A stretch of DNA of 6,017 bases from an uncultured Akkermansia sp. (lineage in GTDB: Bacteria > Verrucomicrobiota > Verrucomicrobiia > Verrucomicrobiales > Akkermansiaceae). The stretch spans positions 1-6,017 of the forward strand of contig CAAFXA010000470.1 of NCBI GenBank assembly GCA_900766865.1. The letters run 5' to 3'. Positions 1 through 6,017 of this stretch are shown one piece after another (position 1 is the stretch's first letter; every line of letters begins with the position of its first letter). The notes under the pieces are model-generated. The model was not told where the DNA came from, did not search any database, and saw only the letters and a program-made list of their open reading frames with translations. Made by a program: the position numbers and the translations under genes.

Positions 1-12
1 CTCTTCCGATCT
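1..12. other. Illumina adapter remnant at contig end
   Basis: The first twelve bases, CTCTTCCGATCT, are identical to the 3' end shared by the TruSeq read 1 and read 2 adapters (known sequence ending GCTCTTCCGATCT). The match sits exactly at the contig end, where untrimmed adapter is expected. A chance 12-base match at that one position is very unlikely. Genomic sequence should be taken to begin at about base 13. The neighbouring gene's apparent stop codon depends on these bases. Confidence 0.93.
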
Positions 13-1087
13 AGACGCAGCCATTCACCTCCAGCACAAAATCCACCTCCGCGCCATCAAAGTCTCGATAATAAGTAATGATGGGTTTCTCCCCGGCGTT
101 TGCATAGCGACGCATCAGCTGGCCGTATACCCAGGTTTCGAGAATAGCACCTGCAAAGGAGCCTTCCATCAACTGCTCAGCACTTCGCCACCCCGCCAAC
201 CAACAGCACAAGCCAGTATCGCAAAAATAGAGCTTAGGCGTCTTGGCCAATCTTTTCGTCGTGTTCACATGATAAGGCTCCAACAGCTCCACAATACCCG
301 ATGCCTGTAAGATAGAAATCCAGGCAGCTGCCGTTTTAGGACTCACCCCGGCATCCCTTGCCAGGTCACTGTATACCAACTGCTGCCCCGTGCGCATAGC
401 CGCAGAACGCATCAGTTTCACGAATGCGTCCAAATCCCCCACTTGCGTCAGGCTGCGCACATCGCGCTCCGCATAGGTCTGCACATAATCACGGAAGAAA
501 TCATACATCGGCAAATCAGGCTCACGGTGCAGCTCCGGATATCCCCCGCGCCATATACGCTCGTAGAGTTCGGACAGGCTACAGAGTGACTTCTCGCATA
601 CGGCAGCAGCAGGCTTATCCGGTGTATAGACGCCTGCATCGGCATCCCCATACAGCTCCCGCTGAGACAATGTATACAAGTCCACTATCCCTATGCGCCC
701 GGCCAGGCTATCACTCACCCCCTTCATCATGTGGAAGCGCTGAGAACCGGTCATCCAATACATACCGGGGTGCCGATTGGCATCTACCTTCATTTTGATG
801 GCGCGAAACAACTGGGGAGCATACTGAATCTCATCTATGCAAAGCGGCTCCGGATATGCATCCAAAAAACCCATGGGATCGCTTTTCGCGTATTCTGCCA
901 GCTGGTAGTCATCCAGCGTCAGATAAGTCATTCCCTCCGGCAACATGTGCCGGAGCAGCGTGGATTTACCCACCTGTCTCGCACCCGTCAGCAACACACA
1001 GGGGAAAAAGCGGCTCAACTCTGCCACCTTGTTGCACATGCTGCGCGGCACATAGCCATTGTTATCTTTCGCTTTCATCGCATGCAT
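11..1087 (-). CDS. AAA_14/DUF4143 family ATPase, 3' truncated by contig end
   Basis: This is a P-loop ATPase with an N-terminal AAA_14 domain and a C-terminal DUF4143 domain, often annotated simply as ATP-binding protein; its cellular role is unknown. Numbered from the ATG at 1085-1087, the Walker A motif GARQVGKS is at about residues 35-42. Walker B (LCIDEIQ) is at about 82-88, a sensor-like WMTGSQ at 111-116 and SLAGRI at 127-132. A winged-helix-like segment (SDLARDAGVSPKTAAAW) lies at about 240-256. The DUF4143 part ends with YYRDFDGAEVDFVLE, which in relatives resembles the start of a PD-(D/E)XK nuclease-like core and is followed by an IEVK-type strand, absent here. The reading frame closes at TAG (11-13), but two of those bases are adapter, so the true protein probably continues. 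The ATG at 1087 was chosen for its GAGG three bases upstream. ATG at 1078 is an alternative; the in-frame TTG at 1114 has no ribosome binding site and lies next to the palindrome. Sampled stretches are nearer 50% GC than the A2M gene, and such genes are often patchily distributed, so horizontal acquisition is possible but unproven. Confidence 0.9.
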   Translation of the reverse strand: MHAMKAKDNNGYVPRSMCNKVAELSRFFPCVLLTGARQVGKSTLLRHMLPEGMTYLTLDDYQLAEYAKSDPMGFLDAYPEPLCIDEIQYAPQLFRAIKMKVDANRHPGMYWMTGSQRFHMMKGVSDSLAGRIGIVDLYTLSQRELYGDADAGVYTPDKPAAAVCEKSLCSLSELYERIWRGGYPELHREPDLPMYDFFRDYVQTYAERDVRSLTQVGDLDAFVKLMRSAAMRTGQQLVYSDLARDAGVSPKTAAAWISILQASGIVELLEPYHVNTTKRLAKTPKLYFCDTGLCCWLAGWRSAEQLMEGSFAGAILETWVYGQLMRRYANAGEKPIITYYRDFDGAEVDFVLEVNGCV

Positions 1088-1090
1088 TTT

Positions 1091-1095
1091 CCTCT
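1091..1095 (-). promoter_or_regulatory. Ribosome binding site of the ATPase gene
   Basis: On the minus strand, AGAGG stands three bases before the ATG at 1087 and twelve bases before the ATG at 1078. The spacing is short for the first and long for the second, so it does not fully settle the start. It does argue against the upstream in-frame TTG at 1114. No convincing sigma-70 -35/-10 pair was found in 1088-1175. Confidence 0.5.
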
Positions 1096-1116
1096 TTTTC
1101 TCATCGCAAGTCAAGC

Positions 1117-1163
1117 CAAATTCCCGAAAATCGGGAATGCGATTCCCGATTTTCGGGAATTTG
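1117..1163. repeat. Nested double palindrome upstream of the ATPase gene
   Basis: Two 17-bp palindromic units, TTCCCGAAAATCGGGAA (1121-1137) and TTCCCGATTTTCGGGAA (1143-1159), are exact reverse complements of each other. Each has 7-bp arms around a 3-base centre. Together they form a perfect inverted repeat of 22 bp (1117-1138 against 1142-1163) with a three-base loop, GCG. Past a one-base bulge the pairing continues for four bases (1113-1116 with 1165-1168). The unit centres (1129 and 1151) are 22 bp apart, about two helical turns, so two bound dimers would lie on the same face of the DNA. The element ends 29 bases before the ATPase ATG and has no T-run on either side, which disfavours a simple terminator. 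An operator, a dispersed palindromic repeat or a structured 5' leader are the options; the symmetry is certain, the role is inferred. Confidence 0.9.
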
Positions 1164-1175
1164 AGCTTTACTAAA

Positions 1176-1206
1176 CCGCCGCGAACTCATGAGGAGCTCG
1201 CGGCGG
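1176..1206 (-). terminator. Hairpin, probable terminator of the A2M gene
   Basis: A GC-rich stem of 9 bp (CCGCCGCGA, 1176-1184, with TCGCGGCGG, 1198-1206) continues past one mismatch into CTC/GAG around a five-base loop. Read on the minus strand it begins 31 bases after the A2M stop codon and is followed by TTTAGTAAAG, a weak T-run. Placement and stem strength fit Rho-independent termination; the poor U-tract keeps this uncertain. If real, it separates the A2M transcript from the downstream ATPase gene. Confidence 0.55.
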
Positions 1207-1237
1207 CAGGGGTGAAAATGCGAAAGGATGTGGGCGA

Positions 1238-4200
1238 TTATCGCGCGGTAATCACCGCATTGGGCGAGAGTCCGTAGGTCTGCGGCTCATACATAAGCTG
1301 GCCCTGGGCCGGCGGGGCCACGGCGGTACCGGCGCGCTTCACGCGGGCGTAGTAGCTCATATTGAGCAGGTCGCGCCCACCCCAGCGAGTACAGAAGCCA
1401 CGCACGCGGTAGGACAGGTATTCCTTGTGGTCGAACCAGTGGCTCCACGGGCTCCACTGCAGCCCGGCGGCCTGCGAAGGTACATTCGGATTGATAGCCT
1501 CCATGCAGGAGGGCAGATAATCCTCCAGCACGAAATACTCCAGCTCGCGGTCGCTCTTGGCGCAGGTGAGCGTTACACGCACCACATCGCCCACGTTGAA
1601 CTCGCGGGCCTCGCGCCACACGCCATCCTCGCCACGCTTCTCGTAGATGCGGGTCACCTGCAGGCCCTTCTCCGTCACGCCGGGGTACTCTGTCTTCTCC
1701 GGCAGAGCTTTAGCCTTCACGGTGATGTAAGCCGTGCCGGTGGTGGGAGTGAGGGTAGTGGGAAGCTCCCCGAGAGTGCTCGTAGCGGCGGGGGTGATGG
1801 TTGTCATCCCCTGGCCGAGGGTAAGCTGCTGGCCATCCTGCAGGGTGATGGTAGCCTCCGCGTTGGAGGCGGGAGTATGGCGCAGGTACTCATGCAGAGC
1901 AATGAGCATCCAGCCGCCGTCCCAATGGGTGGCGTGGCGGTAGTCGTGCCCCACAGCACGCATCCACTTCAGGAAATCACCATGAATATCGGCTTTGTCT
2001 CGGCTCATCTCTGCCAGGAAGCGCAGGCTGGCAACGGCATAACCGGTGCGCCACCAGCAGCAGCCCTGATGTACAGGAGCAAAGATAGCAGCCTCGGCGC
2101 TGTTCTTCTCGGCGCTCTTCAATGCCACGGCGAGAGCCTCGTCGGACACCTTGCGGTCGCCGATAGTGCGCCCGATGGCGTAGAGGTCGAAGGGAGAGAA
2201 AGTGACCTTGGGTTTCGGCTGGCGGGAAAGCTCCAGCTGCTTACGCAGGTAATCCTTCAGGTTCTCCATGGCGGCAGCCGATACCTCAAAGCCCTGCTCC
2301 TTTGCAAGGGTGAGCACCAGTCCCACATAGGCGGAGGTCCAGGGGCTGCTCTGTCGAGCTCCGCACCAGAAGGAAATGCCACCATCTGACTGCTGGCACT
2401 TCAGCAGGTCAGCAATACCCCTGGTGACATAAGCACGGGCCTCGGCCGGTTCCGTCTGCGCCATGATGGGACTGAACGGGGCCAGGCGGTCGTAAAGCAT
2501 CCATACCATCATGGCCGTGGCACCATACTGTGTGCAGGGATAGGCGCGGGTCTGCACCAGCTCCATGCAGCCATACAAATGCAGCAGAGGGTTGGCGGAA
2601 AGCTGAAGCTCCAGCTTGCCGCGGGTGGAACCTGCAAGCTCCGGTGCCAGCAGAGAAGCTACCTTCAGCGCCTCCTTGCCCTCTGTCAGCACAAGATGGT
2701 GGGCTTCCTTCAGAAGCGGCGCAGGGAAACGCACAGAGAAACTGCCCTCCACGGCATCACCTCCAGCCGGAGACACCGCCTTCCAGCGCAGCTTGCGCTC
2801 ACCCTCCTCCACAGCGGTATAATCAAAGTACAGGGTGGCGGTGGATTTGGCCTTCAGCGTTACCTTCTGGAGAGAATTGGAGCCCTCCAGCAGCACCATC
2901 CAGGTGCCATCCGCATCGGAGGCGTTGGTGATGGTGAGCGGCAGGCGCAGGCAGTCCCCGGTGCTCATGAAGAGTGGAGTGCCGGGGGTAAGCATGAGGG
3001 GCTGGTTCACCGTGAACTCGCCCTCGGCATCGCCGAAGGTCTTGCCATCTCTGCCCAGGGACAGTGCAAACACTTTATAGGTGGTAAGTGTATCCGGCAG
3101 GGTTACCTCGGTGGTAAAGTTGCCATCGGCATCCGTAGTAAGCCCGGGGCACCACACAGCCACAGGTATGAAATTGGTACGCAGTCGCGGTGCAGCAGCA
3201 CCATCCACCCCATTCTCGGGCATAGCGCCCTTGGCAGCCATGGGTGCCATTGGCGGAGAAGGTGCGGGGGCAGCCTCCATGCTCATGGGCTCGGCGGGCT
3301 CCTCTACTGCAAGACAGTAATCTGCCTCCACGTTGCCAGCGACGGCTCTTGCGGAGTTCTTCATCAGCCTTGCGCTTCCCATTGTAAGGGCACTGTTGGC
3401 TCCCCCATACGGGATGGCCGGGCGCTTAATGATACGCCCCTGTGCATCCAGCCACCGGCCGGTCCAGATTCCATTCATGATTTGCGGGGAATCCATCTCT
3501 GTGAGCGTGCGCAACATCGGCAGATTCTTCACGCGGGGGGAGAAAGCATCCACCCACACGCGGGTAAAGGCATCGAGCAGGTTCGGCACCCGGTACTTAT
3601 CCACCGAAAGCATACCGGCATCCACCGCAAACAGGGTCACCTGGGCTGCAGTGGGTTTGCCATCCGGCCCGGTTACGGTGCCACCCAGTCGTATTTTCTC
3701 CCCGGGGCGCACCGCTTGCTGCGGCAGATTCAGAACTGTCTTCAATGTGGCGGCTGTATTGGGCACCACCTGCATGAGGGAAGCAGACTCCAGCCCTTTA
3801 TAGAGCCCATCCTGCGGCATGGGCAGCAGCAGACTTACCTGCACATTACCCACCTCGCCGGCTGCCAACGGGAAAGTCAGCTCATTCATCCCCTCCTGCA
3901 CCTGTACAGGTGGCAGAGCACGCGTACCCAGCACAGAACGGAGAATGGGCAGCACCAGACCGCTGCGGGTAAAGGCAGCACGAAGCTTGAGATTGTTCCC
4001 CTCCACTGTGCCGGTAATGGGGCGGTGTTCCCCCTGGTTACCCCAGGAGCGTATGACATAGGAACTCAGCATCTGCTTAATGCGGCGTCCATCGGCATCC
4101 GTTCCCGTCATTTCCACAATCATGGGCGGATTCGCATGGCGCTCATCCTTGGCCTTCAGGCTGTCGGCAAATCGCTGCCAACGCTCCTTCATGCCCGTGG

Positions 4201-6017
4201 GCACGCCATTCACGGCATTGGCAGGCACGGTGATATCCCCTTCCCAGAGAGGCAGCTTCACCGAATCCCGAATTACGATGCCATTGCTCAGCTCGTGCTC
4301 GCGCGGCAGTCGAGAGAGCAGGCGCAGGTGTACCGTCTGAGCACGCTCCAGCACGCCCGCCTTTTGCCCGGAAGCCACCACTTTGTTGAGCAGCAGAATA
4401 TCATTATCTTTCAGCTCACCTGTAAAATCTGCCGGGTAGAAGGCCAACGACTTGGAGGGAAGGCGCAGCACCTCCTGACGATCATTACGCACCTCCCCGC
4501 AGAAGCTCACATAATTATTCACCTCGTCGGGTTGCAACTCAGGCAGCTTAGCCGTAAAGGTAGCCGTGCCATCCTCTCCAAGCGTAAGCTTATGGGTCTG
4601 CAAGGTGGAGCCAGCATCCCGTTTCTGGTTCTGCACCACTTGCGTCTGGAACGTAAGCTTGCCACCACTCAGGGGCGTACCATTCAGGTCGGTAGCCGTT
4701 ACCTTCAGACTGTACTCCGAGGGGCGGATAGGCTGCATCGTCAGCTCGCTCTTCACCTCAAAGGAATCCCGGCGGAACACTTCGCAGGAAATGTATTCAT
4801 ACGCGCGGAAATTTCCTTTATGTGCCAATACACGGTAACTGCCGGTCACATCCTCATCGCCATCCGGCAGGGTAAAATCTATCTCGAAGGCGCCATACTC
4901 ATTCACCTTCAGATTCTTCTCCAGCAGTTGAGTACCATTCGGGCGGTTTACACTGAACGTTACGATACGATCGTACGGCACCGATGCCTGCCCCTGAGGA
5001 CTTACCAGACGCAGCACGCCACGCATGTGGACTGTCTCGCCCGGGCGGTATGTACCGCGATCCCGCACAAGCTCCAGGCGGGAATCATCCTCCAGGCGTA
5101 CGGATTCGTCCCTCCAGAGGACGGGGCGATAATCCTCCCCGCTCTGCAGCACCAGCCAGCGCTGTTCGCGACGCTGGCGAACCTTTGCCGCCCGGGGCAC
5201 CACTGCAACACCATGCTGCAGCGCCATCGGCTCAGCACTCTGCTGCAACAACTGGCCCTGCACCACGGGAGTACCATCGCTCAGGCGGGTGAGAGCCAGA
5301 GCACCGGCACCCTCAATAACGTTCAGGTCGCTCAATAGTACCGGATACCACTGCTCAGAAGCAAAATCTGCCGGGTTGGCACCCACGCGGCGCAGCTGCT
5401 CCTGCACCTCGGCAGATGGCTCAGTGCGAACGGAAATGATATAGTAGCCGGGAATGGCCTTACCCCCAACCAAGGCATCCAAATCGAGCGTCACAGGCGT
5501 ACGCCCCAGCCCGGGCTGAGCCTCTGTGGTTGTGTCCAACTTCTGCGGAGCCAAGAAATTCACGCCTTTCAGCCGTGCGCGCAGGGCCTCCAAATCCACC
5601 ACATTCCTGCGCAGATTCCGCACTCGAGATTCCGCATTCCGGATTTCCGAATCCGTCACCTCCATACCGGAAATTCCCCGGCGAGTTCTGAGGATGGCCA
5701 GGTCATACAATCCGACAGCCAGACGCTCCTCCGCGTAGAAATTATGCTTGCAGAGAGTGTTGGCATACTCCAGGAACTGCTCCGGAGTAAGGCGCGCTAC
5801 ACTCACCTGAAGATTGGAGTAATTGAGCGCCGTGAGATTCAGTTTATGCTCCCCCTTGAGCGGTAGAAGTACGGGAGATTCCATATCCGTGCGGCCACTC
5901 AACTGAGGCCAGGCCGGAGTAAGACTGATGCGCACTCTCTCGGGTTCTGCATTGCTGGCCCCCAGCATAGACGAAGTGCCGGGCGGAAGCACCACATCCA
6001 GCAACTGAGGCAAAGAC
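1238..6017 (-). CDS. Alpha-2-macroglobulin family protein lacking the thioester, 5' partial
   Basis: This is a large envelope protein of the bacterial alpha-2-macroglobulin family, thought to trap or inhibit attacking proteases in the periplasm. The frame is open to the right edge, so the N-terminus, including any signal peptide or lipobox, is missing; the TTG at 6011-6013 is used here only as residue 1 for numbering. An MG1-like beta region (PLKGEHKLNLTALNYSNLQV) lies at about 50-70. MG2 (about 307-402) carries TYRPGETVH at 321-329. The bait-region domain follows, with LFAVDAGML at 794-802. A Pro/Ala/Met-rich linker (about 904-942) occupies the bait position. The A2M core begins near NFIPVAVW (947-954) with TTDADGNF and LPDTLTTYKV. 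The alpha/alpha-barrel includes QQSDGG (1207-1212). The C-terminal region, with LEYFVLEDYLPS and GQLMYEPQTYG, ends at TAA 1238. Where CxEQ is expected the sequence reads YPCTQYGA (C1160), so no thioester can form. The visible length of about 1,590 residues already equals typical family members. A2M genes often neighbour pbpC, but that side of the gene is outside the window. Confidence 0.95.
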   Translation of the reverse strand, partial: SLPQLLDVVLPPGTSSMLGASNAEPERVRISLTPAWPQLSGRTDMESPVLLPLKGEHKLNLTALNYSNLQVSVARLTPEQFLEYANTLCKHNFYAEERLAVGLYDLAILRTRRGISGMEVTDSEIRNAESRVRNLRRNVVDLEALRARLKGVNFLAPQKLDTTTEAQPGLGRTPVTLDLDALVGGKAIPGYYIISVRTEPSAEVQEQLRRVGANPADFASEQWYPVLLSDLNVIEGAGALALTRLSDGTPVVQGQLLQQSAEPMALQHGVAVVPRAAKVRQRREQRWLVLQSGEDYRPVLWRDESVRLEDDSRLELVRDRGTYRPGETVHMRGVLRLVSPQGQASVPYDRIVTFSVNRPNGTQLLEKNLKVNEYGAFEIDFTLPDGDEDVTGSYRVLAHKGNFRAYEYISCEVFRRDSFEVKSELTMQPIRPSEYSLKVTATDLNGTPLSGGKLTFQTQVVQNQKRDAGSTLQTHKLTLGEDGTATFTAKLPELQPDEVNNYVSFCGEVRNDRQEVLRLPSKSLAFYPADFTGELKDNDILLLNKVVASGQKAGVLERAQTVHLRLLSRLPREHELSNGIVIRDSVKLPLWEGDITVPANAVNGVPTGMKERWQRFADSLKAKDERHANPPMIVEMTGTDADGRRIKQMLSSYVIRSWGNQGEHRPITGTVEGNNLKLRAAFTRSGLVLPILRSVLGTRALPPVQVQEGMNELTFPLAAGEVGNVQVSLLLPMPQDGLYKGLESASLMQVVPNTAATLKTVLNLPQQAVRPGEKIRLGGTVTGPDGKPTAAQVTLFAVDAGMLSVDKYRVPNLLDAFTRVWVDAFSPRVKNLPMLRTLTEMDSPQIMNGIWTGRWLDAQGRIIKRPAIPYGGANSALTMGSARLMKNSARAVAGNVEADYCLAVEEPAEPMSMEAAPAPSPPMAPMAAKGAMPENGVDGAAAPRLRTNFIPVAVWCPGLTTDADGNFTTEVTLPDTLTTYKVFALSLGRDGKTFGDAEGEFTVNQPLMLTPGTPLFMSTGDCLRLPLTITNASDADGTWMVLLEGSNSLQKVTLKAKSTATLYFDYTAVEEGERKLRWKAVSPAGGDAVEGSFSVRFPAPLLKEAHHLVLTEGKEALKVASLLAPELAGSTRGKLELQLSANPLLHLYGCMELVQTRAYPCTQYGATAMMVWMLYDRLAPFSPIMAQTEPAEARAYVTRGIADLLKCQQSDGGISFWCGARQSSPWTSAYVGLVLTLAKEQGFEVSAAAMENLKDYLRKQLELSRQPKPKVTFSPFDLYAIGRTIGDRKVSDEALAVALKSAEKNSAEAAIFAPVHQGCCWWRTGYAVASLRFLAEMSRDKADIHGDFLKWMRAVGHDYRHATHWDGGWMLIALHEYLRHTPASNAEATITLQDGQQLTLGQGMTTITPAATSTLGELPTTLTPTTGTAYITVKAKALPEKTEYPGVTEKGLQVTRIYEKRGEDGVWREAREFNVGDVVRVTLTCAKSDRELEYFVLEDYLPSCMEAINPNVPSQAAGLQWSPWSHWFDHKEYLSYRVRGFCTRWGGRDLLNMSYYARVKRAGTAVAPPAQGQLMYEPQTYGLSPNAVITAR
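2513..2545 (-). other. Degenerate thioester site of the A2M protein
   Basis: The start of the alpha/alpha-barrel domain, where thioester A2Ms carry a YPYGCxEQ-like motif, here reads RAYPCTQYGAT. The cysteine codon is at 2534-2536 (residue 1160). The residue three places after it is Tyr and not Gln, and Glu is absent. With an ungapped alignment the cysteine position itself would be Gln. In either alignment the Cys-Gln pair needed for the internal thioester is missing. The reading frame is intact around it, so this is not a frameshift artefact. Confidence 0.75.
3188..3304 (-). other. Bait-like Pro/Ala/Met-rich linker of the A2M protein
   Basis: Visible residues about 904-942 (EEPAEPMSMEAAP and onward to AAAPR) form a low-complexity stretch rich in proline, alanine and methionine, directly before the conserved A2M core (NFIPVAVW). 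In A2M proteins the protease-cleaved bait region occupies this position. The composition suggests an exposed, flexible segment. It has few basic residues, mainly one lysine near 928 and arginines at 943 and 945, so trypsin-like cleavage sites are scarce within it. The bait function is inferred from position only. Confidence 0.55.
5613..5655. repeat. Short repeats and small palindrome inside the A2M gene
   Basis: The ten bases AGATTCCGCA occur at 5613-5622 and again at 5627-5636, fourteen bases apart and so out of codon register. They are followed by the small palindrome CGGATT-TCCG-AATCCG (5640-5655). The stretch encodes the charged segment DSEIRNAESRVRNLRRN (visible residues about 119-135). 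The frame stays open through it. It may be a helical linker with chance repetition or a decayed palindromic repeat inserted in frame. Confidence 0.5.

Noticed and set aside
1085..1114. TTG at 1114 as the ATPase start
   Set aside because: It has no Shine-Dalgarno sequence and adds nine charged residues not typical of the family, and the AGAGG at 1091-1095 would then lie inside the gene. ATG at 1087 or 1078 is better supported.
1109..1114. TTGACT on the minus strand as a -35 box
   Set aside because: The best -10 at proper spacing would be GAAAAT, overlapping the ribosome binding site and start codon. That would give a leaderless or truncated transcript, so the match is probably chance.
1117..1163. 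The double palindrome as a Rho-independent terminator
   Set aside because: The stem is long and symmetric, but neither side has a T-run, and a better-placed GC-rich hairpin already follows the A2M stop codon.
731..1174. Plus-strand open frames overlapping the ATPase and the intergenic palindrome
   Set aside because: They are antisense to the well-supported Walker A and Walker B coding sequence and show no family features or ribosome binding site.
1427..2389. A 320-codon open frame on the plus strand
   Set aside because: It is also in codon register opposite the A2M gene and ends exactly where the sense strand uses a TCA serine codon (2387-2389). No motif supports it.
2579..5338. A 919-codon open frame on the plus strand, antisense to the A2M gene
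   Set aside because: It lies in codon register opposite the A2M gene and is open only because TTA, CTA and TCA are avoided on the coding strand. Its translation is rich in His, Gln, Arg and Gly, with no recognisable domain, while the minus-strand frame has clear A2M family motifs.
6011..6013. TTG as the true start of the A2M protein
   Set aside because: The frame stays open to the window edge, and no signal peptide or lipobox follows the TTG, as would be expected at the real N-terminus of an exported A2M protein.
5998..6017. Adapter sequence at the right end
   Set aside because: The final bases contain no match to AGATCGGAAGAGC or other common adapter ends and continue the coding frame.

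Overview
The window is a contig fragment with two genes on the minus strand, both incomplete. Reading in their direction of transcription, the first is a very large alpha-2-macroglobulin (A2M) family protein (6017 down to 1238), whose N-terminus lies beyond the right edge. After a 123-150 base intergenic region comes an AAA_14/DUF4143-type ATPase (about 1087 down to the left edge). No tRNA, rRNA, CRISPR array, insertion sequence or origin was seen, and there is no gene-free stretch longer than about 150 bases.

Left edge: bases 1-12 (CTCTTCCGATCT) match the 3' end of the common Illumina TruSeq adapter. They are almost certainly not genomic. The apparent stop codon of the ATPase (TAG, complement of 11-13) is built from two adapter bases plus one genomic base. 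The ATPase is therefore probably cut off by the contig end and not naturally terminated. The cut falls just before the place where this family normally carries its IEVK-like motif.

Intergenic region 1088-1237: a GC-rich hairpin (1176-1206) lies 31 bases past the A2M stop and fits a terminator. Next comes a striking nested palindrome (1117-1163): two 17-bp palindromes, TTCCCGAAAATCGGGAA and its reverse complement, whose centres are 22 bp apart and which together form one near-perfect long hairpin. It ends about 29 bases upstream of the ATPase ATG. The ATPase carries a predicted winged-helix segment, so an autoregulatory operator is a reasonable but untested idea. The terminator between the genes suggests they are not one operon and need not share a function.

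The A2M protein has recognisable MG2, bait-region, A2M-core, alpha/alpha-barrel and C-terminal domains. It lacks the CxEQ thioester motif, so it belongs with the non-thioester bacterial A2Ms (YfaS/MagD-like in this respect). Its substrate-trap mechanism, if any, must work without covalent capture.

Organism: a Gram-negative bacterium is implied by the A2M protein, which in bacteria is a periplasmic or envelope protein. The moderately high GC, the A2M architecture and the AAA_14 ATPase would fit a gut Verrucomicrobiota, another PVC-group bacterium or a related lineage, but the sequence gives no decisive taxonomic marker. The adapter remnant points to a draft or metagenomic assembly.
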